Below are positions 11,536-23,000 of a stretch of 64,000 nt of DNA, piece by piece (positions within the stretch are counted from its first letter, which is position 1; every line of letters starts with the position of its first letter). The stretch covers positions 3,971,665-4,035,664 of the forward strand of contig JAHWDD010000003.1 in the NCBI GenBank assembly GCA_023897205.1. The letters run 5' to 3'. The position numbers were made by a program, and so were the translations under genes. The notes beneath the pieces are model-generated. The model was not told the DNA's origin. It was given only the letters and a program-made list of their open reading frames with translations, and made no database searches. This DNA comes from Exophiala sp. HKRS030. Its lineage: Eukaryota > Ascomycota > Eurotiomycetes > Chaetothyriales > Herpotrichiellaceae.

Positions 11536-13091
11536 CAGATACGAAAGAAGGATGAAAAAAACCTCACGGTCTCTGGAGGAAGAAGGGTTACTTATGCTTC
11601 TCAAATGCCCTCCATCAACCCTGAAGGTCCTCAGCAACAACCAACCAGAAATCGCAGATCAAACGGTTCAGAAATCTAGATCCACCCTGGAATGATCTTG
11701 GAATACCTCAAGTCCTCAGTAATAGGCTTGATCTTGATGCCAGTCGTAGATGCGAGGTTAAAAGGATCAGAGGCTGATTCGGCGTATCGTGGTTGAAGAG
11801 TGGGTACAGAGATGCCCTCTAAAAATCACTGGGCCACAAGCCCGAAACTCATTCATGGTTGGCCGTACCATCCAAATATGATATCTACTTGAGGACCTAC
11901 ACACTTACGCTTCTGCTTTTGATCGCTCCAAAAGATTTCGTCGGCTGCCCAAAAATAGAAAAAGAATATGGTGCGATGCTGTCTATGCAGTCGTTCTCGA
12001 TGGATTCGTCGAGCAACGAACTAAGGAGGGGGTCCATATAGTTTTGCATCTGATGCACGAGCATCAGTGGCTGTTCATCAAATTCTTGACGAGCACCAGA
12101 TCAGTCCCTGAGGGGATGCGCTGCTTCGGTCGAAGTGCGTCCGTCAAGGGCGATATAGGTAAGGTGTTCCACACGCGGTCCAACTTCCCCACGAGTGGCT
12201 GTCAGAGATTCCTCTTCCTGTACATTTCCTCTGAACTGATCGGCAGTTTTGTGTGAGCTGATCACGCAGTCATGCCTTGCTTTGATGTACAACTTGTACA
12301 GGTGACGTTGGGTAAGAGACTTGAAGTGGAGTCCAGCCTAGTTCGATCAAAAGCCTTGGCTGCAGATGAGGAGGCTGACTACTAACAACTTGTAGACACC
12401 TACCTCGAAGGATCCAAGGACGCTTGGGTACCACACACTGGACCGAAGATTTGCTTCTAGATACTCGTAATGTCTAGGCTTAAGAAATACTCTAACAACT
12501 AGGTAGTTGAGGTAGCAGTCGAGCTAATTAAGGGACGGAGTTGTTTACCACTCTCCCTAGGTACTTCGGCTCTTAGCAGGAGTGAGGATGTGACTTTAGC
12601 CACTAACCATGCAAGGCTGACGAGGCTGACGAGGCTGACAAGGCTGTTGCCTATCGGGAAAGTCTTCCGGGTTCTCACTGGTCACTAGCCACTAAGTTAC
12701 GAAGTTACTAACTACGAATGTCACTGCCCCTCGTCGTTTCTTAGAACCCCGTCGATCATCACCGCGAAAAGTCAAGCAGAAATAAGTCAACCAACACAAT
12801 ATCTATCTCCACCACTTCTTACGCAGACAGTAACTCTGGACCAAAAAGACACCTCTTCACCACCATCCGCAATTCATACGCCTTTCCCAATCAAGCATCT
12901 GCAGCCCCAAAGACTGGTTCCTCTCTGCGCTCAAGTTTCCTCGCCGCACACCAAGTTTGCGGGGCAAACGCCTCAAACAGTGGTTCACCCTTGATCGACT
13001 AATACATACGCAGCCCGTTCCAGTAAACAGACTTGAATTCCATCTAACTAGTCTTTGTTGAACGACCAGTGCCGTAGAGCCAGAGTCGAGG

Positions 13092-13815
13092 ATGTTCGCT
13101 GCAAAAAGGTTGGGCAAGGTAAGGCTGTCATTATCGACCACACTCATCACCAAAAGACTTTCGAGCTGAGGTTTGAGTCTTGCACAGGAACTCCAAAAGG
13201 CAAAACTGAAACTTCCTCCCGGAATTGATCTGGTCAAGGCGGACGATTTCCGAGAGTGGCAGGTCGACATCCAAGTTTTGGACGCGAACCCTCTATACCT
13301 CAACCAAAGTTACCGCCTGTGCTTTATTTTCGCAGACAGCTATCCCATAGGTACGTTGGTGACTCATCTTGTCGTCCCCTCTACCCACATCTCAGCCCTC
13401 TAACTTTGACGATCTACATTACAGAAGCTCCCGAAGTGTCCTTCATCCACGTCCCACCCTCAGCGGTCGACCCGGCGCGTCCCTCCTCTTCATCATCCTC
13501 GTCGTCCTCGTCCCCACCCCAACCCTTCCCTGGCCGGTCCATTCCCATCCACCCCATATCTACAGCAATGGCATCATCTGCCTAGACCTTCTCGGGTCAG
13601 CCGGCTGGTCCCCAGTCCAAAGTGTCGAGAGCGTATGTATGAGCATACAGAGCATGTTGACGGGCAACAGCAAGAACGAGAGACCTGAAGGAGATGCACA
13701 GTTCTGTCAGAGTATGGGCACAAGAGGGCCAAATGGCTGGTCAGGCTGGCGGAGCGGTGGCAAAGGCAGAGGCCTAAAAGATGTCAGGTTTGCGTATGAC
13801 GACGACACGGTTTGA
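13092..13815 (+). CDS. ubc16: Ubiquitin-conjugating enzyme E2, UBE2W/Ubc16 type, frame broken in the last exon
   Basis: Spliced E2. Exon 1 is 13092-13118 (MFAAKRLGK), intron 13119-13187. Exon 2 is 13188-13350 (ELQKAKLKLPPGI...FADSYPI), intron 13351-13424. Exon 3 is 13425-13815. The core motif HPHIYSNGIICLDLL carries the catalytic Cys, followed by GWSPVQSVESVC and TGNSKNERPEGDAQFC, the fungal UBE2W/Ubc16 pattern. UBE2W-type E2s attach ubiquitin to protein N-termini; that this enzyme does so is inferred from the family. A Ser/Pro-rich insert of about 20 residues precedes the active site. In exon 3 the frame is lost inside HPH: the run CCCC at 13552-13555 lacks one C needed to join the two halves, and the uncorrected frame stops within 30 bases. 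With one base added the protein is 193 residues. No GT..AG intron removes the break without deleting the HPHIYSN motif. Confidence 0.85.
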
Positions 13816-14418
13816 AAGCCCCTCTCACCACAGAAACGATAGATGCTTGAAATGCTACGACTATGATGATGATCTGACACTAGAGCATGGGAAGGGCTAT
13901 GGCGTTGGACAGCACGATGCGGCCGGATGTTCGAAACACAAGTCGCGCACAGTATGGATATTTCAGTTCAGATTAACACGGCTGTTGGAACCTTGCGATG
14001 AAAGCGATTGAGCAAATGCAATGCACAATGAGGGCCACTAACTAGATTGACATGATGAAAGACCAGATACCGGTCCTGAGAAAGCTATACATACGGTCAA
14101 AGCAAGCGGTGAAGAAGAGGGAATGTTGACATTGAGAAGTCTCATTTATATATCGTCCATTGCGACATTGCAAGGGGAGTCCAGCATCTGCTGGCAAAGC
14201 ACAGTACGCAGGGTGGTTGTGAAGCAGAGCCCCGTTCTAGAGAAACCTACATTCCTGATCCAAATCTACTAGGGGTTTCCGGTCAAAGTTAAGATTAATA
14301 CTCATCTCCGCTCTGAGTCGGAGGGTGAACACATCTCTCAACATCTTGTATTCAATAAGACTGGAGCCAGTGATTGCCTAATCGCCCATCATGACTTTTG
14401 AAGAAGGCCATCTCCATC
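13816..14418. other. Convergent 3' regions, no gene seen
   Basis: Lies between the 3' ends of the E2 gene and CWC22. No coding sequence recognised; probably both 3' untranslated regions. Confidence 0.5.
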
Positions 14419-17287
14419 CTATCCACTATCAGGAATAGATTTGTGTAATTCAGTCGAAATCAGCAGCCCTTGCCCTGCCTGGGCCCCTCTATCGCCTTTG
14501 CCTATGATGCCGTTGTCATCATCATCTTTATCCCTACCATTACCGACTCTCCTGCCGTATCCACTTCCTCCATCTCTTCTTCCGTCCCGTCTTGGTGGAG
14601 GGGAGTACGAATCAGCTCGTCTCCTGTCATCACTTATGCTGGATGAGTTTCTACGGCGTGGCGGGGCCGCGCGTCGAGGCGGCGGAGTACGACTACGACT
14701 GCGTGAATACGCAGGCGACCGACTCCTGCTCAGACTGGCGTTGGGCCTCCGCGCTGAACGACGAGGTGGAGGAGATCTCGAGCGTGACGAACTGAAGGAT
14801 CGTGGGCGGCGGGCGATAGTCGATGATTGCCCTGGTTTGTTAAAACGTGGAGGAGACCGAGAGCCAGACAAGGAGCGGCTATGTCGTTGTCTAGGCGCGG
14901 TTCGACGGGTTGGAGCCGACCGAGACCGAGACCTAGACCTTATAGGTCTCCCACGGTAAGAGGACACTTTCTTTCCAGGTGGACTACGAGACCGCGAAAC
15001 ATCAGAGATCGAACTTGATCGCGTCCGGGCACGACCTCGACGTGCTTCTGGGCGCTTAGCTGCCTCCGGTGACAAAGAATAGGATGGCGATCGGTTTCTC
15101 CCCGAGCGTCTGGGAGGCGATCTTGATACCGATGAGCTAAGGCTTCGGACCCTAGGTTGCGCTCTCCCGCCCCGTACCGAAGGCGATCGTGACCGAGATA
15201 AAGTTGCACTGCGACGCCTTGGGCCTCTATCGTCAGGACTTCTTTGTTGGATGCGACGATCCCGGGCTGATGGTCTCTCACGAGAAGGGCTCCTGGTGTA
15301 GGACCTGCTGGTGGTGTAACTGGAGTAACTGGAATATGAACTGACACTTTCCGAATCAGATGGACCATCGTCTTTAAGAGCTGGAAGCGGTGGAGGAGCA
15401 GGCTTTGGCAGATTTTTGAGGTGCTCACGCATTCCCTCGGTGAGTATACCCATTCCAATACTGGTAAAGTAATTGACGGAGAATCGAGTGTTCCTGGGGT
15501 TGTCAGTCGGAAAGATACCGCTAAAGCTGGGCGCGAGAATGTCATCCTTCATGCGTTTTTGAAGTTCCGGAAGTCCAAGTGCTTCAGCCAGGTCCTGGAA
15601 CAAGATTTTGATGAAAATACGGCTGCTAGAGGTGGTTTCATCTTCATTCAGATGAATTACAGAAAAAACGTGCCATCCGATTGCATCAGTACTCAGCAAA
15701 TGTCCAAAGAAACGTGCGATGTTTCGCAATCGGTTGGTCTCGTATCTGTGAATTGTGTCGTAGTATTGAGCAAAGGATTGTTCGAACAAGTCAGTCCACA
15801 GACGATTCAATTTTGCGAATCTTTCCCCAACGAGGCCAAAGAACTTGGAGTATGTTTTCTCCTGTGAACAACATTCTATGATCATAGAAGGAAGCTCTGA
15901 CTCTTGACCAGTTGGGAGTTGGATCTTCATCAACTTATGGCAAGCTTCCTCAAAGTCTAGACTTGACATGATTGTCAGGTAAATCGTGCGGCGAAGATTT
16001 ACCAAATCTGTGTTCGTTTGATCTTTGATTTCCATGGCTCTTTCCTGTTCGGCATCTTCGTCCTCCGAACTTTCTTCGGAACCGCTCTCATCGTCATCGT
16101 CCTCATCGCTTGCTTCGCCTAGGATCTCGGCTCTCAGTCTCCGATATGCCTCTTCGTGCTCTTCCCACTCAGGGTCAAATTTGAATATGTTGAGAGTATC
16201 CTGCACTTCGATCTCGTCATCCAAGTCTACTTGATGAGTGATCTGGTCTTCTTCTTCAACCAAGTCGAGCTCCTCACGTATGGCAGGGTTGTCTTTGTAG
16301 CGATCTTTGCGTACCTGAAACAATACCTCGATCATGTATTGCACTCGTTTGTCAATATCTGCTTCGTGAAGAATGCTGCGAAATTGGTCGAAGACTGCAA
16401 GAGCAATCGGCTGACTCATTTCCTCAAGATGCTGTCCAACTTCTCTTGTCAATCCAACGGCTATTTCCACGGAATCATCGGTAGGTTTGTGCAGAAGTAA
16501 CAGAAGAAGTTGTGCTGCAAGAGTCTCGTGTGCAACCTGTTGATTACAAAGGTGGGCGATGAAAGTGGTGGAAGAAAGACAGACAGCTTTATCGTTCCGC
16601 TTGAAGGCCTTCCGGAACTGAACGATCAAACGACGCAAAAGTAACTCGCCCACCTGTGGCAACTTGGTATTGACAATGGCTGCCATGGCAGCGTAGATGG
16701 GGTGAAAGGTAATGATGCAGCCTGGGCTTTCATAATACTCCGACAGAACAAACCGCGGCCGCGAACTAGGTTCTCGTTGAATAATTCTGGAACGATATGT
16801 TTGATGTTAGAGACATTGACTTTGTTGATTAGACCATTGATTGATTTTTTCAAAGCCTCCCAGGCCATCCGTTGATATTCTTTACTAGTTTTGTCGGTGA
16901 TCTGAGATTGTAATTCCCTTAGCCGCGCAGGAGGGATATATGTCCCTCCAGATCGCATTGTGAGAAGCTTCTCATATTCGGCTTTCGCAGCAGCTTGCTT
17001 TTCCTCGGCAGACAAGGGCTTGCGTCTCGCAGTCTCGGTCTCTCGGGGCGAAACCTAGCGAGTAACTCTCGTTCTCGTTCGTCCATCTGTCGATCCTCTT
17101 CGAGTCCATTTCGTCTCGGCTCTCCTTCCTCGTCATCTCGAATAGGGCGCCTGCGTCGAGGAGAACGGGACTGCGATCGCGACGGCGGCGAGCGCTTTCT
17201 CGTGTTCGATGGCCCTGGGGAATAGGTCTCCCCTGGTGGCGGAGTGGGTAAGCGGACTGCAGAGGACAGTAACATCGTATCGGCCAT
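14419..17287 (-). CDS. cwc22: Pre-mRNA-splicing factor CWC22, with two apparent frame breaks
   Basis: Spliceosome component of the NineTeen-complex-associated group. In eukaryotes that have an exon junction complex it also recruits eIF4A3. Order along the protein: a Pro/Ser/Arg-rich N-terminus from the ATG at 17287; an MIF4G domain beginning [12 protein letters not shown] and containing [20 protein letters not shown] and [20 protein letters not shown]; an acidic linker; an MA3 domain ([20 protein letters not shown]); and a very long Arg/Ser-rich tail ending at 14419. The gene lies in three frames. One base is missing at the GGG run 17016-17018 (between RLRDAS and LSAEEKQ) and one at GGGG 16699-16702 (between LPFTP and [14 protein letters not shown]). 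Adding both gives 956 residues. Neither site has room for an intron, because the conserved sequence is continuous on both sides. The gene diverges from DPM2 across 385 bp. Confidence 0.92.
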
Positions 17288-17672
17288 GTTGTGGGATTGT
17301 CTGATCTTCGAGTGCCCTCTGGGAGTTATTGTGAATCAGGACATGGTCATTGATGGCTGATTTCGAGGAAGAGCCAACATCAAACAAGGCTGCATCAACA
17401 ACTTTTGAGGATCAGCCAGGCTTGTTGCGGCGCCAAGATTCATCTCGGCAGACCTACTATATCTGTGCTGTCGCGGGAGCATTTCCTGAATTGCATTAGT
17501 GGCCTCTTTGCTCGGGCCTCCATATTAGGAAATTTGGTTCTGGCTGAAAGAGAAATGGGGATTCGTGTTCACTTCAGATTTCATCAAGACGCGTATATGT
17601 CGATTTGAGAATTGAGACCCTCATCCCAACCTCAACAGCTCTAGTTGCACGATTGACGAGCAGACTCCCGAA
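17288..17672. promoter_or_regulatory. Divergent promoter between CWC22 and DPM2
   Basis: 385 bp separate the two start codons, so both genes must share this stretch for their 5' leaders and core promoters. No clear TATA box or other known site stands out. Confidence 0.5.
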
Positions 17673-18052
17673 ATGGTACCCATCCCCAGAACTTTGCACT
17701 TACCTAAAATGGGAACTAATGTCTAGCAAAGTTGGATAAAATCGTTGGCATGGCCACCCTTATTGCGGCCTCCACCATATTTCTATACTACACGCTGTGG
17801 ACACTCCTGATGGTAATTAGGCCCAGATATTTCCCTCTCATCTCGTCGCTGACATGCGTATAGCCATTCGTGGACGACGACCATCCATTGCAGAATCTAT
17901 TCCTCCCACGGGTTTGGGCGATTCGCATTCCTGTCATCCTTACTCTTCTCGGCTCTGCGGTTGTCGGCACATTCTTGGCTCTGGTGATGATTAAGAGCAG
18001 CAGGAAAAAGGCAGCAAAGGCCCGCGCAGCGACGGCCAAGAAAACCAAATAA
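17673..18052 (+). CDS. dpm2: Dolichol-phosphate mannosyltransferase regulatory subunit DPM2
   Basis: A small ER membrane protein that stabilises dolichol-phosphate-mannose synthase, which supplies mannose for N-glycans, GPI anchors and O-mannosylation. Best model: exon 1 is only the ATG (17673-17675), intron 17676-17731 ending AAAG. Exon 2 is 17732-17812 (LDKIVGMATLIAAST...), intron 17813-17863. Exon 3 is 17864-18052 (PFVDDDHPLQNLFLPRVWAI...). This gives 90 residues starting MLDKIVG, as in other fungal DPM2 proteins, with two hydrophobic segments (LIAASTIFLYYTLWTLLM and IPVILTLLGSAVVGTFLALV) and a Lys/Ala-rich cytosolic tail. A simpler alternative starts at the in-frame ATG at 17750 without the first intron. 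Family assignment is strong; the one-codon first exon is the less certain part. Confidence 0.85.
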
Positions 18053-20099
18053 ATGCCAAAGTATTGCATTTCAGGGTTGGCACTGCCAGAACCTTGTATG
18101 GTGGGAAGCCCAAGACGAGAGTGAAAGCAAAATGAGTCACCTGGTTTGAGGACAGCGAAAGAATCTGGTCGACTTCCTCGGTCACAACTGCAGTGTATCT
18201 GCCCGAGGAGGTTAAGTACCACTTGCTTACATGGATTTATGACAACTTCCGGTCGACAAGTCTATCAATGAGGCTAGGAGAGGCTTCTGCAAATGGAACA
18301 GGCCTCAGGCTCTCTGGTAGCAAAAGAATAACCGGGATTCGTTGCCACTGTCATCCAGTCTGCAGAAGAGAGGTTTGGTACTCCCGAACCGTCTTGAGTG
18401 GCTGATTCCAGGATCTCGTGAAAAGGAAGCAGTAGTGCATCTGCACCCCTTTCTCGGACAAGGCTAGAACAATTTAGGGATTCGACCATGTTTGGGGCAA
18501 TCTGTGACTCATTTTGATGTATATGTCTAGGCAGCCTGTTGATAAGCAATCCGCCGGAGAGTATGCGCATGGTCAAAAGCTTGTAGCTCGTATATTTTTC
18601 ATGGCCGGACAGCCTTTGAGTGAATGAGTCAAAAGTGCAAGGAGACTAGGTGCCGGCAGTATGTCTCTCTGCGACTGGACCCCGCTTACCTCCACTGTGG
18701 CCCAGGGCCCGGCGATGATGCATGAATGCGTGAGTGAGTGAGTGACGGAGAGATGGAGTCATTCATTTTATGTCATCGTGATACGTTCAGGCCGCGATTA
18801 AGGCCAAAGGTGTACGCAAAGGGGAGATATGGGATATAGTCGTGCCTGGACCAAGCCCAAGTACTAGTCCGTACGTAAGCGACTATAGGGATGCGCTAAA
18901 CCAACTAGCTTCGAACGGACACAATGACGATAAGTTGGACCAGTGACTTAAACGACCATGGTCCCTCGTAGGTGGCTCTACTGCGTAGGTCTTGACGTGA
19001 GACTTGCTCGACATATGCATGGCACTTGAAGAGGGTCTTCGGCGTAGGAGCGTGGCGATCTGGTTGCCTTAGGGTCGTGGGCATCCATCTGGGTCCCCCG
19101 TGGTCCCCGCACTCTGAAGCCAGATGGCCATCATGGGTGCGAGGGGCTCTTTCCCGTGACCTTGTGTTTGAGCCACTCACACGACCAGAAAGGTCAGTGT
19201 GCTGTGTACCGTGTGATGTGATAAGCTGCCTGGAGCTTGGAGCTTCTCAGGTCCTTGAATTGAAGGCCAGGAGGGCTGCGGAGGCTAAACATAAACTGCT
19301 TGTGACATGTCATCAGGTACCTAGGTAGTGATCAATGACTACTGACACCGGTGGCTTTAATTAGACTGGGCACGCCGCCCTTACCCATACCCGATGCCCG
19401 CTGCCAGTGCCTCCTTAACGCCCCCAGGCAACCCTTAACTACTAGGTACGTTAGGTTCCTAAGGTACGTACACGCATATCACTGAAGTTGCACCTGACTT
19501 AACACCCTCGTGCACCCTCTCGGCCCTAGGCTGGACCGATTTGACAACCCACTCCCACTCCCACTCCCACTCTCGCTTCCAATCCAAGTACACAAGAGAC
19601 AACACAGAGCCATCTCCATCACCATCTCTATCTGCCGTCTACCCACTCACCTCCAATCCCACTAGGTAACTCCTGTCCGCTCTTCGCTGTTGGCCAGTTC
19701 TACGCCGACAGACTACCCACCCACAGTCCAATCTCGTTCTTTGATCTCGAAAGCAACTCTCGCACATCTGGACATCACTACGGCTTCGTCATTGCTCACA
19801 AGTATTCTGGCCAACAAAGTACCGGTCAAAGACTTGTCACCGTTGGTACTGCTGGTGCCACGGTACGCGTTACGCCATAGCGGCCATATCAAGTGGTAGC
19901 CAGCATCCTCCTGCTGCTGCACTCCATCAACCCCGCGCCATTCTGAACTCCAGACATCAACCACCACCCTTGTCCAGCATACACCGTTGAACGGTGTGGT
20001 TTCTTACAGACGACGAGTCGGCGGCAGCTGGATCATCTCCATTTGATTGTTGAGGGCATCCTCCACGCTGCCCTTGACCTAGCCCGCATCATCCCTTGA
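18053..20099. other. Intergenic and probable long 5' leader, no gene recognised
   Basis: About 2 kb. The right part (19540-20099) is C/T/A-rich with CACTCC repeats near 19546-19572 and looks like a fungal promoter and leader for the gene at 20100. A 70-codon frame at 19690-19899 begins at TTG, not ATG, and is not called. CCTAGGTA-type motifs occur near 19318-19327 and 19439-19465. Confidence 0.5.
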
Positions 20100-23000
20100 A
20101 TGCCAGCTTACAACAAGTCCCTCTCCTCGAACTCCAAGAAGACAGACCCATGCCCAGTTCCTACAGACGAACCGGACGATCAATACATAGTGGCAGATCA
20201 AGATATCTCGACAAGAGCTGGGAAGCGGAAGGCAAAGAATGCTCTCAAACAGTCTTCATCAAACAACCTTGATCATGCAGATAAGCCCACCGCAACCGAC
20301 CAGATGCCCCCCTCGAATACCTCGATTCTTGGTCAACTGCAGCATGGTTTCTCGCAGAACAAAAAGTCCACCAGTCAAGATGCTCTTAATGACTTGAGTT
20401 CCACCCAGAAGGTCTCGGATGAGTCTACTCCTCCTCTTGATGTCTGGTCTCGAGGCACTGCGTACGGCAGAAGCCCTCCTGTCGAAGTCATTCCAGGTCT
20501 GAGCATATCCGAGTCACCTCGAATCGAGCCTGGTTTCAGCAATCGCGGCCCTCTCGGCGCGAAGAGTCCTCCTATCTCTCCGCCCCTTCGAAAAGCAAGG
20601 CCTGTGAGCTATGGAGGAGGCATACCTCCTTTACCCTCCCATCCTCGTATCTCCACTTCACCCTATGGTTACTCACAAGGAGCTTATGGATCTCCTCCCA
20701 TACCACCCCATCTACCTCAGCATCATTTCTACGGTCCACATGACGTTGATCTTAATCTTGTAAACCCTGACGGCCGGCTGAAATTACAAGAGCCCACGAC
20801 CTTGAAGATTTCGACCCTCTCTGGATGCGGTCAAGACTACCAAAGCCTCGTCTTTCTCGCTGTAGAGGGTGGCCTCAGCATTCTAAGTTCAACCGGAGAG
20901 AGGCTTGAACAGGTCGGGGCTCTCCATGGCATTCCCGGAAATATAGTCGATGCCTGCTTCCTGACCTGGAGCGGAGGATTTGATCCACTTGCACAATATC
21001 GTCCACTGGTCGCTGTCACTTTACACGGTGTCACCAAGTCTGAACCCGACTCTTCTTCTAAAGACTACAGGCACAGCAGAGGCAGCAACGACGTTTATGA
21101 GACTAGAGTCGTCATCTACTCACTGACCAAAGCCTGCCAAGTCAGCGAATTGTTGAGATTCCCCTCGCCTATGACATTGTATTCCGGTGGTCAGCTCCCT
21201 GCAGCAAATCTCAAATTAAATGCCAGCGGCAACTTTGTCACTGTCACCTCTGGCGTAAGCGGTGAAATATATATCTTCACCATCAGAAGGAGCAAGGATT
21301 CGGGTGTCTTTGAGTGCTTGGGCAAATTCTGGACAACTGTGCAACCTCACGCACAGCGGAGAGATTCTTCCCACGGCCGAACACCAGATGGCGATGTCTC
21401 ACCCGCAGATCTCGGTCGTGGTCCCGAGTCTGGGGCGGCTCCAATCATCAGTCTCAATGGGAGGTGGTTGGCTTACTGTCCTGCTAGCAATCCTTCTACT
21501 TCTACGGATGGAGCGATTCTCGGTGACTTCGTCGTTCATAACAAGAACTCACATGTCACTAATTCGAGCGCTCCACCAAGACCACACGTCAACTGTGAAG
21601 TGGATTCTCCTGACGCTGAAACTTTTCTAAGTAAGGTCGCAAAGGGGTTTGCTCAGGAAGCCGTAAAAAGCGCCAAATGGATCAGTGAGAAGGGTATGCA
21701 GACGTGGCAAAGCTACTGGAAACGTGAAAACGCAAGTCCAAACAACCCAGCTTCAACCTCGTCAAGCCCACCAGTCTTTTCTCCACAGCTCGGTGTTACC
21801 CAGTTTCCGCCAACACACGCCAATGACTCTCTTGGTGGTTCAAGAGATCTGGAAATCGTCACTATCGTTGATTTGAAATTGTTGCAGGACAACGCGGGAC
21901 GTCGTACGGCTGAATCTTCTCTGGTAGCCACCTTTCAGCCTCCTAATGGCTGTAGTTTCCTGGCATTCGCGCCAAACGGGCTGAGTTTGATGACTGCCAA
22001 CCGGAAAGGCGACGTGCAGTATATATGGGACCTCATGCAAATTAAATACAACAAGCTTGCAGACTCTTCTGCACATGGCGAGAGCGGTCGTGTTCGGCAG
22101 ATCGCACGATATGAACGATTGAGTCCGTCGACGATAGTGGATGTTGCATGGGATGGCCCTGGCGGGAATCGTTTTGCTTTGCTCACTAAGAATCGAACTA
22201 TACACGTTTTCGATCTTCCCAGAACGGCTTTCCAATGGCCACCACCCCGCGCGAAGAAACATCGTCCAATGTCCGTCTCCATTGACAACTCTCAAGTCAG
22301 GATCGACACCGAGCCCACCGTTTCAGCGGGCTTTCTTGCTTCGGCAAGAAATCTCGCTGGGCGAACTCAACCTATGCTCGCGAATTTGCGCGGCAGAGCC
22401 CCCAGTGTGACTGGGGGCATCTCTGGTATCGGTGCTTCCGGAATTGGGCTAGCCTCTACAACAGGCATCAAAGGTGGAAGAGCCGTTGCTGCGGGACTTA
22501 GCAAGTCTCTTGGCGCAGCTTCCGAAAGTGTTACCAGTATTCGACATGCACATCAAAGCAGACTTCATCTGAAGACAGCCGCCCGACCAGGGATGCTGAT
22601 ATGGCAACAGCGCGAGGGTAGATCTGTGTTATCCGTACTTGAAGCTGGCGGCATCAAGAGCTATTATGTTCGTATGACGAAACCCAGGGAGAACCGTGAA
22701 AAAGAAACAGTCACGGTTTTTGATGCTCGCAAGGCCACTGCGACGAAGCTACCTAAAGTGGACGAGCTCGTGTCAATCTCCCAACCAACCAACAACCTCG
22801 ATGGCCAAGTTGAAGAACTCACCGGTGACGATGAAGATCAGATTCTAGCCTTTTGGAAGCCTCGAGTTTTGAAGGAGGCACACGTTCGAATGCCTCATCC
22901 TCTCGCCTCGGCTGAGATCGAAACGAACGCTCCATTTCAACCACTACATTCAGACCACCGTATTAGTGTCTCTATGCTGCGGGACACTCGGGGACAGTCT

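Larger units (their letters stand above)
9451..13091. other. Intergenic with tandem repeats, no gene recognised
   Basis: About 3.6 kb. The first part is probably the promoter of the leftward gene at 7822-9450. It contains three copies of an 11-base unit ending CATACTTC near 10721-10750, a 37-base tandem duplication (10779-10852) and a minisatellite (about 11222-11535). Near 12615-12645 the unit AGGCTGACG is repeated. Open frames in the minisatellite exist on both strands and reflect the repeat, not a gene. Confidence 0.5.

Noticed and set aside
11219..11695. Several Cys/Val-rich open frames in the minisatellite
   Set aside because: Repeat-derived, open in multiple phases and on both strands.
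19690..19899. Upstream frame before the BCAS3-like gene
   Set aside because: Begins at TTG rather than ATG and lies in a C/T-rich leader; no evidence that it is an exon.
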